The notes beneath the pieces are model-generated. The model was given only the letters and a program-made list of their open reading frames with translations, was not told the origin of the DNA and did not search any database. 45,947 nt of DNA from an uncultured Bacilli bacterium (GTDB taxonomy: Bacteria; Bacillota_I; Bacilli_A; RF39; UBA660): the NCBI GenBank assembly GCA_944331865.1, contig CALVIZ010000004.1:1-45947 (forward strand), given 5' to 3'. Below are positions 1 to 9,616 of the stretch, in pieces. The position numbers and the translations under genes are program-made. Each line of letters starts with the position of its first letter. The stretch's first letter is position 1.

Positions 1-1020
<1,020 letters not shown>

Positions 1021-1138
1021 AAAAAGATTTATTTTTTAAATCTAAATTTTAAGTTTAAGTTTAATCAAAGCTACTCAAAATTGACTTTTTTACTCAGTTT
1101 TCAAAGATCATTCATGCACTTTTTGTGTGTGCACTAGT

Positions 1139-1167
1139 AATATATCAAACAAAAACCAACTTGTCAA
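1139..1167 (-). promoter_or_regulatory. rRNA operon promoter
   Basis: On the minus strand TTGACA (1162-1167) is followed after exactly 17 bases by TATATT (1139-1144), about 120 bases upstream of the 16S start. The leader carries a boxA-like antitermination motif, ATCTTTGAAAACT, within about 1092-1110, which is typical of Firmicute rRNA leaders. The rest of the 1020-1259 gap is AT-rich and holds no gene. Confidence 0.85.
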
Positions 1168-1259
1168 CAAAAAATTTCATTTTTTTTGAATTTTTTTGCA
1201 ATTTTGTTTATTTTTTACATATTTTATTGGTTTTTCCTATATATTTTATGTGTTTTTAA

Positions 1260-1802
1260 TTAAATAATTCCTTCATTTTTTAATTTATTGTATTTATTAT
1301 GATAGTATTCTATCATTTCCTTATTAAATGGTCCTTCTTCATTTTTTTTCATTTTTATTAATGCTTTAAGTTCATTTTTAACTATAATATCTACTGCTTC
1401 TGGATAATGCATTATTTTTTTGTGATAATTATATTCATTTCTATCTAAAATTTTATAACCGTTATCTGGAAATACTCTTAAATCTAAATCATAATCTATA
1501 TATTTAATTACATCATTATCTATAATATATGGTGTTGCTATATTGCAATAGTAAAACAAACCAAAACTTTTTATTTGGGCTATTACATTAAACCAATTGT
1601 TTTTATAAAAATATATTATCGCTAATTCTTTAGTTCGATAGCTCCTACCATCATTTTCAGTTACTGTTACCATATTGTTGCCACATACTATATAGTCATC
1701 TTTTATATCTAATATTATTGCTTCTTCACTGGCTTGATATATTTGACCATTATGTTTATAACAATGAATTTTGTATTTGTCTCCTATATTCATATAATTC
1801 AT
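1260..1802 (-). CDS. ntdP: DUF402 nucleoside tri-/diphosphatase (NtdP/YgaC-like)
   Basis: This 180-residue protein matches the Firmicute NtdP/YgaC family from end to end; the usual length is about 176. Recognisable blocks are YKHNGQIYQASEEAIIL near residue 15, VTENDGRSYRTKELAIIYF near 47, WFNVIAQ near 69, and the acidic KYIDYDLDLRVFPD block near 100. The C-terminus keeps the family's GPF motif. Family knowledge: a metal-dependent phosphatase acting on nucleoside tri- and diphosphates in the cytosol, with a DUF402 barrel. Translation may start at 1802 or at the second ATG three codons later. The next gene upstream ends with its own terminator, so this gene is probably transcribed alone. Confidence 0.9.
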   Translation of the reverse strand: MNYMNIGDKYKIHCYKHNGQIYQASEEAIILDIKDDYIVCGNNMVTVTENDGRSYRTKELAIIYFYKNNWFNVIAQIKSFGLFYYCNIATPYIIDNDVIKYIDYDLDLRVFPDNGYKILDRNEYNYHKKIMHYPEAVDIIVKNELKALIKMKKNEEGPFNKEMIEYYHNKYNKLKNEGII

Positions 1803-1843
1803 CTCGCATATCTAAATTATACACTATATATTTTAAAATATCA

Positions 1844-1866
1844 AAAAAAGTGCTTTACATAGCACT
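1844..1866 (-). terminator. Rho-independent terminator of the ctp gene
   Basis: On the minus strand the inverted repeat AAGTGC...GCACTT is followed by seven T. The left arm lies inside the last codons and stop of the protease gene. Confidence 0.8.
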
Positions 1867-3042
1867 TATTACTTCAATTGCTTTGCTTAATTGCGTATCT
1901 ATTGTTGATGTAATTACTCCTTGATTATCATAAGTCATAGTCATTGTTGCATTATAATCTGGTATTAATCCAATTCCATCAATACATTCCCCATTAGGCC
2001 TTAACCATTTTGCTGATGTATATTTAGCCATTGATCCATCACCTAATGTATATGTTTGTTGCACTTTCCCTTTGCCAAAGCTTTTTTCTCCTACAAAAAC
2101 TGCTCCATTATTATCTTTTAATGCTGCTGCTAAGACTTCCGCTGCTGATGCTGTAGAATCATTTATAATTATTACTATCGGATAATCCCTGTATTCCTTA
2201 GTTTTATCATAAACGTCTGTTTTTTCTTCTTTACTTTCAAGAGTATATATTAGTTTTCCTTCTTTTAAAAATAAACTAGCAACTTGTTCTGCACTATCTA
2301 AATATCCCCCAGTATTGTATCTTAAATCAATTATTAGTTTTTCCATTCCTTGACTTTCAAATTCGCTTAAAGCTTTTTTTACTTGGTCTTCAAGGGTTGC
2401 AGAAAATGTGTCTATTATTAAAAGTCCTATATTATTTTCTAACATTTCATAACTTATTGATGCAAGTGGTACTGATGTTATTTCTACATCAAACGATAAC
2501 TTTTTTTCACCTCTTGCTACAGTAATTAATACACTGTCTTCATCACTTTTTTTTATCATCTGAGTAATTTCTCCATTAGTTTTTTCAGATACATCAATAT
2601 TATTTATAGCTACTATTAAATCATTTACTTGTAATCCCGATGATGCTGCTGGTGTATTTTCGGTAATAGAAATTATTACTTTATCTTGTATTGCTATTCC
2701 TATTCCTTTATAATACCCTGATAATCTTTCTTCTAAATCTTCGGTTTCAGCTTTATTTAAATAGGTTGTATAAGATTCATCTAAATATTTTAGCATTCCA
2801 TCTACTGCACTGTCTATCATTTCTTCTGTGTTAATATCTTCATAATAATCATTAATTATAGATGCATATAATTCGATAAATTCATTTAGTTTTTCATCAC
2901 TTTGCAATGCTTCATATGATATACCTAAATTATCTTTGTAATTATTAGTTAAAATTACACCTACTGTTATTCCTGATGCTATCGATGTTATAACCATAAT
3001 AATTATTATACTAAATAGATTAAACCCATTTTTATTTTTCAA
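1855..3042 (-). CDS. S41 family C-terminal processing protease (CtpA/CtpB-like)
   Basis: A membrane-anchored serine protease of about 395 residues. An N-terminal hydrophobic segment (FSIIIIMVITSIASGITVGV) is followed by a PDZ domain near residues 95-175 with the ligand loop YKGIGIAIQD. The tail-specific protease core follows. The catalytic serine is in NDSTASAAEVLAAAL and the catalytic lysine in GEKSFGKGKVQQTYTL, so the Ser-Lys dyad is intact. Family members cleave extracytoplasmic proteins and, in spore formers, can activate SpoIVFB processing. The start is chosen as TTG at 3042 because AGGTGATC lies just before it; the GTG at 3051 is part of that Shine-Dalgarno sequence. Confidence 0.93.
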   Translation of the reverse strand: MKNKNGFNLFSIIIIMVITSIASGITVGVILTNNYKDNLGISYEALQSDEKLNEFIELYASIINDYYEDINTEEMIDSAVDGMLKYLDESYTTYLNKAETEDLEERLSGYYKGIGIAIQDKVIISITENTPAASSGLQVNDLIVAINNIDVSEKTNGEITQMIKKSDEDSVLITVARGEKKLSFDVEITSVPLASISYEMLENNIGLLIIDTFSATLEDQVKKALSEFESQGMEKLIIDLRYNTGGYLDSAEQVASLFLKEGKLIYTLESKEEKTDVYDKTKEYRDYPIVIIINDSTASAAEVLAAALKDNNGAVFVGEKSFGKGKVQQTYTLGDGSMAKYTSAKWLRPNGECIDGIGLIPDYNATMTMTYDNQGVITSTIDTQLSKAIEVISAM

Positions 3043-3072
3043 TTTGATCACCTACCTAATTTTAGCACATTG

Positions 3073-3104
3073 CAAAAAAAAAGAAAAGTTAAACACTTCT
3101 CTAT
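3073..3104 (-). terminator. terminator after the 3101-3664 gene
   Basis: The minus strand reads AGAAGT...ACTTTTCT followed by a run of T, directly past the stop codon at 3101. Confidence 0.6.
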
Positions 3105-3664
3105 ATTCCAAATTCTTCTCTAATTGTGTCAAGTCCTTCAAGATACTTAACAATTTTTCCGTTTTTTATCTTAATTAATGTTAATTCACCTAAAGATAAT
3201 TCTTCTATACTTTTGGCATCTGGATTTGTCTTACTTTCATCTTCAGCTTGATATTTTTCATTTAATTTGTTTCCTAAATTACAATAATATACTTTTATTG
3301 CATCTTCTTCTTCAGCGTATTTGGCAATAATTGTTGAATAATATACTGCTTTGGGATTTTCTTCATCATATATAGCTACATAGTATTCAGATAAATTTCT
3401 ATTTAACATTGTTCCTATTGTGACCATATCATAGTCTACCTTACCAGCAACTACATTCTTTTCATTATTATCAACCGGCTCATCCATTAATACTCTTGAT
3501 ATTCCATATATTACTAATACAAATATTATTACACTAAATAGTATTATTACAAATCTTCTTATTTCTTTGGCTTCGTCACTTATATATTTTTCTTGTTTAA
3601 TTTTATTTTTTTTATTTTCTTTTTTTTCAGTTTTATCATTTAACTTGACTTTTTTATTTGCCAT
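3101..3664 (-). CDS. Lys-rich single-pass membrane protein, unknown function
   Basis: 187 residues, not recognised. The first 35 residues are very rich in Lys, Glu and Asn and should be cytosolic. One transmembrane helix follows (FVIILFSVIIFVLVIYGIS, residues about 38-56). A soluble extracytoplasmic domain of about 125 residues contains YYVAIYDEENPKAVYYS and ends in ...GLDTIREEFGI. The external part has alternating strands and helices and could be a small alpha/beta domain; no catalytic motif is evident. A good ribosome site (GAGGTGGG) precedes the ATG. It lies between the interrupted lipoprotein gene and the Ctp protease gene but has its own terminator. Confidence 0.75.
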   Translation of the reverse strand: MANKKVKLNDKTEKKENKKNKIKQEKYISDEAKEIRRFVIILFSVIIFVLVIYGISRVLMDEPVDNNEKNVVAGKVDYDMVTIGTMLNRNLSEYYVAIYDEENPKAVYYSTIIAKYAEEEDAIKVYYCNLGNKLNEKYQAEDESKTNPDAKSIEELSLGELTLIKIKNGKIVKYLEGLDTIREEFGI

Positions 3665-3730
3665 TATCCCACCTCAAATGTTATTATACCGAAATTGCTA
3701 ATATTTTTCAATAATATTTATTTATTAATT

Positions 3731-3752
3731 AAAAAAACTCTTTTTTGAGAGC
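3731..3752 (-). terminator. terminator after the interrupted lipoprotein gene
   Basis: On the minus strand a short stem, CTCT...AGAG, is followed by seven T, 20 to 40 bases past the stop at 3771. Confidence 0.55.
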
Positions 3753-3770
3753 TTCTTTTTGAAAATTAAT

Positions 3771-4536
3771 TTATTTTGTAGATACTACCGTTTTGGTATT
3801 ACCTAATGATTCAGCTACGCTTATTAATTCATTTGTTGATAAATCACTACTTACTAAATAGTAACTTATGTTATTAGCATGCCAACTTATGGAATTTGAA
3901 CTTAATGCCCCAACTGATTCATTAAGCATTAAAGGATCACCAAATACCGGTATTACTTCAAATTCATTGCTTGCACTTGCTACTTCTTCCACTATTACAA
4001 AGTTCTTTTCACCACTAAATGTTAGTATCACTCTTTCTCCAGTTTCTGTTTCTATATTTTCAGAACTACTTAGATGAGTATTTGATGGAATATATAATGG
4101 ATATATAATGCTATCTAATGTTGCACTAGTTTTATCTTCACAAGTTCCTTCATTACATTCGCCTTCAGTATTGTTTTCTTCATTGTTAATTTCTGTATCT
4201 ATTAAATCATCTAATAAGAAATCATCTTCGTCTAATTTAGCTTTTAAATCTACAGATTTAAATGTTACTTTTATTTTTACTATGTCTTCACTATTATATA
4301 CTTCTACTTTATTAATATTCATTTTGTCATCAAAATAAATTTTTTGATATGATAAATCTTCATTATTAGGATAATTTACTGTACTTTTAATGATATACCC
4401 ATTGTCCGTTTTTTCTAATGAGGCTTTAGAATCTCCTTTAACATCTTCAACTAAATTTTGTAACAAATATGCTTGTGAAGAATTTTCTGGCCATACACTG
4501 TCAAATTTAAAACTTTTGTTTAAACTAGGTGTTACA
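3771..4536 (-). pseudogene. LolA/GerS-like lipoprotein, C-terminal fragment of an interrupted gene
   Basis: The open frame runs from the element junction at 4537 to the stop at 3771. It reads VTPSLNKSFKFDSVWPENSS and continues through a long C-terminal domain, but no lipoprotein signal is present. The missing start of this protein lies 4.7 kb away at 9238-9515 and ends in ...KNKDGLYV. Joining the two in frame gives GLYVVTPSLNKSF and a protein of 93 + 254 = 347 residues. The pattern resembles Gram-positive LolA-fold lipoproteins of the GerS type followed by a DUF4367-like C-terminus; this family call is tentative. A TTG at 4466 could start a 231-residue remnant, but it has no ribosome site. 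Confidence 0.88.
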
Positions 4537-4553
4537 ACTATAACACATAAAAG
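4525..4553. other. left attachment junction of the integrated element
   Basis: Host sequence CTAGGTGTTACA (4525-4536) meets the crossover dinucleotide AC (4537-4538; GT on the minus strand) and then the element arm TATAACACATAAAAG (4539-4553). That arm is the inverted copy, 14 of 15 bases, of the arm at 9223-9237. Placement of the core rests on the symmetry of the rebuilt attP and on restoration of the reading frame. Confidence 0.8.
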
Positions 4554-4594
4554 TTTTAAATTTTTATAATTTATTATATATTTTTTTAGTAAAT

Positions 4595-5452
4595 TTATTT
4601 ATTTTCTATTTTATCTTGCGTTTCAATATATTTATAGTTTAAGTTATTATTTTTTGTTATTACTGATTCTCCTAGTTTCTTTTCAAGGTCGTCTCTAGCA
4701 ACTTTGGCAGTATTACCACCCATTCTTGCTATTTTTTTATTTTGTTCTAAACCATAAGGCTTATGTTTTTTAGCAAGTTCTCTTGTTGCAGTTTCCCCTA
4801 GGTCTGTCAAAAGGACTTCTATATCGGACATATTATCTCTTAAAGATTCTTTACGAAGTCCTTTAAATGCTTTATATTCACTTGCTTTCATTCCAGACCA
4901 TTCTTGATAAATTTCATTTGTTAATATCCCATATTCATAATTTTTAGTGATACCGCCATATGTCCAAATGTCAGTTAAACGTTTTCTATTAACAATTCCA
5001 TCTAATCTATCCTTAATCCATATATCACTATATCCTCGTTTTTTATAATAATCTACAGCTCTGTTAATAGCAATTTCAGGATTAAATACCTCATCTATTC
5101 TTTCGCTACCTAAATTAGCAAGCCATAATTTAAAAGGTTCTGCTTTAGGACTTGGAACTGATTCAATTAATCTCAATATACCTTTAGTATCTAAAGTATC
5201 AGTCAAATAATTTTTTCCATCTTTTTTTGACTTCATTTTAAGTTGCACGATTTTTTCGTGCAACTGACTTCCTTCTTCTTTTAACTTTCTCTTTAAATCA
5301 CTCCAATAATTTCTTGGTATATTAGCATTAGTTAATGCACTAATAACATCAACAACACTAAAATAATATTCTTCTTTTTCATTATTCCAAATACTTCTTA
5401 TTTCATTACCCTCAAAAAGATTTGATATTGTTTCTAATTTTTCTTGATTCAT
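4595..5452 (-). CDS. BRO-N / DinD-like protein carried by the element
   Basis: 285 residues. The N-terminal third contains IRSIWNNEKEEYYFSVVDVI, which resembles the BRO-N/antirepressor domain of phage and mobile-element proteins. The middle has SPKAEPFKLWLANLGSERID, typical of BRO/DinD relatives, and the C-terminal half (GLRKESLRDNMSDIEVLLTD) resembles DinD-type damage-inducible proteins. Family members bind DNA or regulate other factors; the precise role is unknown. A strong AGGAGG site precedes the ATG, and only 12 bases separate the gene from the recombinase stop, so the two are co-transcribed. It lies just inside the left attachment junction. Confidence 0.75.
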   Translation of the reverse strand: MNQEKLETISNLFEGNEIRSIWNNEKEEYYFSVVDVISALTNANIPRNYWSDLKRKLKEEGSQLHEKIVQLKMKSKKDGKNYLTDTLDTKGILRLIESVPSPKAEPFKLWLANLGSERIDEVFNPEIAINRAVDYYKKRGYSDIWIKDRLDGIVNRKRLTDIWTYGGITKNYEYGILTNEIYQEWSGMKASEYKAFKGLRKESLRDNMSDIEVLLTDLGETATRELAKKHKPYGLEQNKKIARMGGNTAKVARDDLEKKLGESVITKNNNLNYKYIETQDKIENK

Positions 5453-5464
5453 TTATTACCTCCT

Positions 5465-7054
5465 TTAATTCAAATTAAACTTATAGTATATATCAATATT
5501 TTTTTCTTCATCTATCTCTATTCTATCAATTAGCAAACTAATTAATGCTCTAGATGGATTTTTCATCTCTAAAAGTTCTTTAATTTTATCTAAATAGAAA
5601 TTATAATTTCTTTCCCCTTTACTATTTATATTACATAAAATTTTCTCATATTCTTTTTTCTTTTTTTTAAATTCATTAATTTCTAGAGTCAAATTATTAT
5701 ATGTTCTCTTATATATTTCAATGGTTATATTTCCATCTAATTTATCATTGTAGCAAGCATCTATTTTTTTATTAGCGTTTTTTATTGCTGTATCTAATCT
5801 ATTTATTTCTTTTTTAATACTATCTTTTTTCTTTTTTACTACATCATTAGTTTTTAATATACTTTCAAGTGTTTTTTCATCTAGATAAATATTTGTCATT
5901 TTTCGCAAATTATCTAAAACTATATTTTCTATAATTTGATATTTAATAGAATGTGGTGTGCATACACCTTGTTTTTTTCTTTTTGCCCAATAATTACAAT
6001 TTCCATAAATTCGACTAACACAACCATATTTTTTAGTTTGTTGATGATGCTCTCTAAATCCAATTGTGTGTTTACAGTCTTTACAATATATTAAACCTCG
6101 AAGTAAAAGTTTATCGGTTATGCCATCACCTTTGCCACGATTTTTATTGCTTTTAAACATTTCTTTTGCTAATTCAAATGTTTCTTTGTTAATTATTGGT
6201 TCTACTGCACCAACTGATATAATCCAGTCATTTTCTTTATTATGTACTCTTTTTTTAGATTTGTAATTTACCTTTCTTTGACGACATTGTGTTAAATTTC
6301 CAATATATGTTGGATTTTTTAAAATATCATTAACTGTTCTTGTTGCCCATATACCATAGTGAATATTATCTTGCCCAACTTTCATGTTTTTTTGCATGCT
6401 TGGTGTTGGTATATGTTCACAAGTTAGAGTATCACATATCTTGCTTAAACTGTATCCACTTGTAAACATATCAAATATCCTTCTAACTATTTTAGCAGAT
6501 TCTTCATCAATTTCAAGTTTATGCTTATCTTCCTCATTTTTTTTATAGCCATAAGGAGCGTATGCTCCAACGAATAAGCCATTTCGTTTTTTAGTATATA
6601 AAGAACTCCTTAATTTATTTGATATATCCTTAACATACATGTCGTTAAAAGCACTTTTAAACACTAACATGTCATTTGCTGAACTGTCTTTTTTAAAAGT
6701 ATCTATCCCGTCATTAACAGCTACATATCTAATGTTATGTTCTGGAAAATATCTTTCTACATAATAACCAAATTCAATATGGTCTCTACCTAATCTTGAT
6801 GTATCTTTGGTAATAATCATATTTATTTTCTTTTCTTCGCAATCTTTAATCATGCGATTAAATCCTATTCTATCAAAAGTTGTTCCCGATACACCATCAT
6901 CTATATATTCATCTACTAATAATAAATCATTATCTTTAATATAATTTAGTAATAAATCTCTTTGAGTAGAGATACTGCCACTTTCACCTAATCTTTCATC
7001 TTCTCTAGATAATCTCAAATATATTCCTACCTTATAAGTTGTGTCTGTTATCAT
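5465..7054 (-). CDS. large serine recombinase (integrase of the element)
   Basis: 529 residues in the usual order for large serine integrases. The resolvase catalytic domain spans about 1-150, with nucleophile Ser16 in GIYLRLSREDE and the conserved TKDTSRLGRD block. A recombinase domain covers about 155-300 (YAPYGYKK, GIWATRTVNDILKNPTYIGN). A zinc ribbon follows, with cysteines in YCKDC, YGCVSRIYGNC and GVCTPH. A long Lys-rich coiled coil and an IDRIEID tail complete it. It catalyses site-specific integration and excision between attP and attB. The sequence is complete and no catalytic motif looks broken. It starts 12 bases after the stop of the 50-aa ORF, with GAGGT as ribosome site. Confidence 0.95.
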   Translation of the reverse strand: MITDTTYKVGIYLRLSREDERLGESGSISTQRDLLLNYIKDNDLLLVDEYIDDGVSGTTFDRIGFNRMIKDCEEKKINMIITKDTSRLGRDHIEFGYYVERYFPEHNIRYVAVNDGIDTFKKDSSANDMLVFKSAFNDMYVKDISNKLRSSLYTKKRNGLFVGAYAPYGYKKNEEDKHKLEIDEESAKIVRRIFDMFTSGYSLSKICDTLTCEHIPTPSMQKNMKVGQDNIHYGIWATRTVNDILKNPTYIGNLTQCRQRKVNYKSKKRVHNKENDWIISVGAVEPIINKETFELAKEMFKSNKNRGKGDGITDKLLLRGLIYCKDCKHTIGFREHHQQTKKYGCVSRIYGNCNYWAKRKKQGVCTPHSIKYQIIENIVLDNLRKMTNIYLDEKTLESILKTNDVVKKKKDSIKKEINRLDTAIKNANKKIDACYNDKLDGNITIEIYKRTYNNLTLEINEFKKKKKEYEKILCNINSKGERNYNFYLDKIKELLEMKNPSRALISLLIDRIEIDEEKNIDIYYKFNLN

Positions 7055-7066
7055 TTTTACCTCAAT

Positions 7067-7219
7067 CTATAAGTTTGAAATTATATGGTTATTTATTATA
7101 CTATTTTCATTTAGATTTAATTCTTTATCTAGAAAAGATACTAAAAATGTACTTATTAATTTATTAAGTGTTACTCCGTTTTCATTAAAAATATTATTTG
7201 CTTTATATTCCTTTTTCAT
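7067..7219 (-). CDS. 50-aa ORF upstream of the serine recombinase
   Basis: The minus strand has AGAGGTG five bases before an ATG at 7219. The ORF reads MKKEYKANNIFNENGVTLNK, continues for 50 codons and ends at 7067, 12 bases before the recombinase start. The spacing and strong ribosome site argue for a real small protein in the recombinase operon. It is hydrophilic at the N-terminus with a predicted helix (LISTFLVSFLDKEL). Small proteins next to serine integrases are sometimes recombination directionality factors; that role is only a suggestion here. Confidence 0.6.
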   Translation of the reverse strand: MKKEYKANNIFNENGVTLNKLISTFLVSFLDKELNLNENSIINNHIISNL

Positions 7220-7285
7220 AGAGCACCTCTATAAATGTATATGCACCTAAATTAATATTATTTTAAAAAAATCAGTTTTAATTTT

Positions 7286-9016
7286 TTATACATCATTATT
7301 TTTTAAAAAATCTACTTTTTCATATTTTGGAATAATTACTTTTGGACTTCCTGTGTCGATAATTATTCCATTATCAATTACTACTATGTAATCCATATCT
7401 TTAAGTGTTGATAGTCTATGTGCTATACATATTATAGTTTGATTATTAAAATATTTATGTATGTTTTGTTGTATTTTAAATTCTGTATTATTGTCTAAAC
7501 TACTTGTTGCTTCATCAAATATAACAATTTTTGAGTCCCTTAAAAATATTCTAGCTAATGCTATTCTTTGCCTTTGACCACCAGATAATTTTATTCCTCT
7601 TTCACCAACGATAGTATCGTATTTATCATCAAGTTTCTCTATAAATTCGTGCAATTCAGCTTTTTTGGCTGCAGCTACTATTTCATTATAACTTGCTGTT
7701 GGTTTTGCTATCTTTATATTTTCATATATCGTAGTATGTAGTAGTATAGTTTCTTGGGGTACATAAGTTATATTTTCGTATATTGATTTTGTATTATAAT
7801 TATTAATGTCTTTATTATCAATTAATATTTTTCCTTTTTGTGGAGTATAAAATTTAAAAAGTAAATTTACCAATGTTGTTTTTCCACTACCACTTACACC
7901 AATAATTCCAACTTTTTCTTTTTCCTTTATACATAAGTCAAAATTTTGAAAAACATAGTTCTTAGTATATTTAAATGATACATTGTCAAATTTTATAGTT
8001 CCTTTAACAACTTCAATCGATTCCTTAGTGTCATCTAACAAATTGGTGTCATCATATAATAAATTATAACAGTTCTTAAGTTTTACAAATGCTTCTCCAA
8101 TATGAATATATGACCAAGCAAATAAAGTAGTATCGCTTTTTAACGAAATCATTGCATTGATAAAAAATATTAAATTTCCTAGACTCATTAAATTTTTACT
8201 AAACATATTTACAGAATAATAAAGTAAAATTGCAAATGTTATAACATAAACTATATTCGCTATTGCTCCATATGTAAATTCTTTAGCTGATGCCTTATTT
8301 CTAAAATAGTTCGTTTCTTGTTTTTTGTTCTTTAACATTTTAGAAAAATTTTCAACCGAACCATAAACTCTTAAAGATGCAAAGTTTAAAATTGAGTCAT
8401 TTAATACACCAATATATTCCCTATTTGCTTCTTGTGATTTTTGAATAAGAGGTAAATATTTTTGGGAAAAATATATTAATCTGGTAATAATTATTCCACT
8501 AAATAAAATTAGTGCAGTAATAAAAATATTAATGTCTATTGTGTATAAAATTATTAAACTACTAATCATGGATGTTAATAATGACATAAATCCAGTTGTA
8601 ATTAAAGTATTTAAATTAACTATTTCATCATTTATTTCATTTATAGATGATGAAATTTTACCACTAAAATTATTTACAAAAAATGGATATCCCTTTTTAT
8701 CTAAATTCTTAAATAATTTTTCTGAAATATAAGGGGTTTGTTGTTTTACCATATATATAGTTCTTGTAATATTTGAAATATAAAAAAATATTAACTCTAA
8801 TACTATTACAACTAATAAAATTATTATAACCTTATATAAATCACTTATTTGAAAATTACTAGCTGTTGGTAAATCAATAATCCCTTTAATTATGTATTGT
8901 TTAATCAAATCAAAAATTTCTGATATTACCATACTGATTACCATTACTATTGTTAAAAATTTGACTGGCTTATACAATGATAGTACAAAACGGATAAAAT
9001 TACTATTTTTACTCAC
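7286..9016 (-). CDS. ABC exporter, fused membrane and ATPase domains
   Basis: 576 residues. The N-terminal half (about 1-310) has the hydrophobic helices of a type I exporter. The C-terminal ATPase domain has Walker A (GVSGSGKTT), Q-loop (YVPQETILL), signature (LSGGQRQRIALAR), Walker B (IVIFDEATSSLD) and the switch histidine (CIAHRLSTL), so ATP hydrolysis should be intact. Such half-transporters work as dimers and export drugs, peptides or lipids; the substrate cannot be told. Translation starts at GTG after GGAAGTGAT. It lies inside the integrated element, so it is cargo rather than a host gene. It could pair with itself, since no second half-transporter is nearby. Confidence 0.9.
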   Translation of the reverse strand: MSKNSNFIRFVLSLYKPVKFLTIVMVISMVISEIFDLIKQYIIKGIIDLPTASNFQISDLYKVIIILLVVIVLELIFFYISNITRTIYMVKQQTPYISEKLFKNLDKKGYPFFVNNFSGKISSSINEINDEIVNLNTLITTGFMSLLTSMISSLIILYTIDINIFITALILFSGIIITRLIYFSQKYLPLIQKSQEANREYIGVLNDSILNFASLRVYGSVENFSKMLKNKKQETNYFRNKASAKEFTYGAIANIVYVITFAILLYYSVNMFSKNLMSLGNLIFFINAMISLKSDTTLFAWSYIHIGEAFVKLKNCYNLLYDDTNLLDDTKESIEVVKGTIKFDNVSFKYTKNYVFQNFDLCIKEKEKVGIIGVSGSGKTTLVNLLFKFYTPQKGKILIDNKDINNYNTKSIYENITYVPQETILLHTTIYENIKIAKPTASYNEIVAAAKKAELHEFIEKLDDKYDTIVGERGIKLSGGQRQRIALARIFLRDSKIVIFDEATSSLDNNTEFKIQQNIHKYFNNQTIICIAHRLSTLKDMDYIVVIDNGIIIDTGSPKVIIPKYEKVDFLKNNDV

Positions 9017-9160
9017 TTATATCACTTCCATTAAAATTTTAAAATATTATTTTAATTATACCATAATTTATAATATATTTCTTTAAATTCAGTATGCTTA
9101 TAATCAAATTTTAACTTTATTACTTTTAATTCATTATATTTAATTTTTTCTTTTAAAAAA

Positions 9161-9183
9161 AGAATATGTATTTAACATATTCT
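9161..9183 (-). terminator. terminator at the right end of the element
   Basis: AGAATATG...CATATTCT is an 8-base perfect inverted repeat; read on the minus strand it is followed by a run of seven T. It lies just inside the element and would stop transcription entering from the truncated host lipoprotein gene. Confidence 0.65.
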
Positions 9184-9222
9184 AGCATTTATAAGAGAAT
9201 AAATAAATTTTAAAGTTGTGTA

Positions 9223-9248
9223 CTTTTGTGTGTTATAACATATAACCC
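9223..9248. other. right attachment junction of the integrated element
   Basis: The element arm CTTTTGTGTGTTATA (9223-9237) meets the dinucleotide AC (9238-9239) and then host sequence ATATAACCC (9240-9248), which is the coding sequence for ...GLY of the lipoprotein. Combined with the left arm it gives a rebuilt attP with 15-base arms (14 of 15 complementary) around GT. Confidence 0.8.
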
Positions 9249-9515
9249 ATCCTTGTTTTTTAATATTACTTGTTCATGATTATTAGTTTGGTTAACTAAT
9301 ATTACTTTGTAATAATCATCTTTTAAGAAATATGTATCAATATTATAAGTAAATATTTCTTCCCCACTACTTATTTCCATTGTTCCATTTAATTTGTAAG
9401 ATTTACTATTTTCTACATCTTTACTAAATTCTTTTACTGCATCTTCTAATTTATATTCTCCACATCCCGTTAAAGTTAGTAGCATAAATAAAGTTAGTAA
9501 TAAAATTTTCTTCAT
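9238..9515 (-). pseudogene. LolA/GerS-like lipoprotein, N-terminal fragment of an interrupted gene
   Basis: The fragment begins with a classic lipoprotein signal, MKKILLLTLFMLLTLTGCG, with Cys as the lipidated residue. A beta-rich stretch follows (NSKSYKLNGTMEISS, DDYYKVILVNQTNN) ending in KNKDGLYV at the junction. Past 9238 the frame continues for only eight element-encoded residues (ITHKSTQL) to a stop at 9210, so the 101-residue ORF is a chimera. The remainder of the protein lies at 3771-4536. The truncated lipoprotein may still be made, since its start and ribosome site (GGGGATTGAA) are intact. Confidence 0.9.
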
Positions 9516-9616
9516 TTCAATCCCCTTTTCTAATTAAATATATTTTTAAAACAATAAAATATACATGTATAATAAAAAAAATATTGGCTAAAATAGTAAT
9601 AAAAGGATGTGAATTA

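Larger units (their letters stand above)
4539..9239 (-). mobile_element. 4.7-kb integrative element with large serine recombinase and ABC exporter
   Basis: The segment separates the two halves of one lipoprotein gene and is bounded by 15-base imperfect inverted arms, each next to the dinucleotide AC at 4537-4538 and 9238-9239. It contains, in transcription order on the minus strand, an ABC exporter, a 50-aa ORF, a large serine recombinase and a BRO/DinD-like protein. Excision at the two dinucleotides would release a 4,701-base circle and restore the lipoprotein gene. No conjugation or replication genes are present, so it is probably mobilised by others or moves only by its recombinase. Confidence 0.85.

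Noticed and set aside
7041..7250. 69-codon plus-strand ORF beside the recombinase
   Set aside because: It is antisense to the 50-aa ORF and recombinase start, which have strong ribosome sites on the minus strand.
4531..9239. A six-base core TAACAC shared by both element junctions
   Set aside because: It would also give an in-frame gene (GLYVITPSL), but the two-base GT core gives a far more symmetrical attP (14 of 15 arm positions) and fits the mechanism of serine integrases better.
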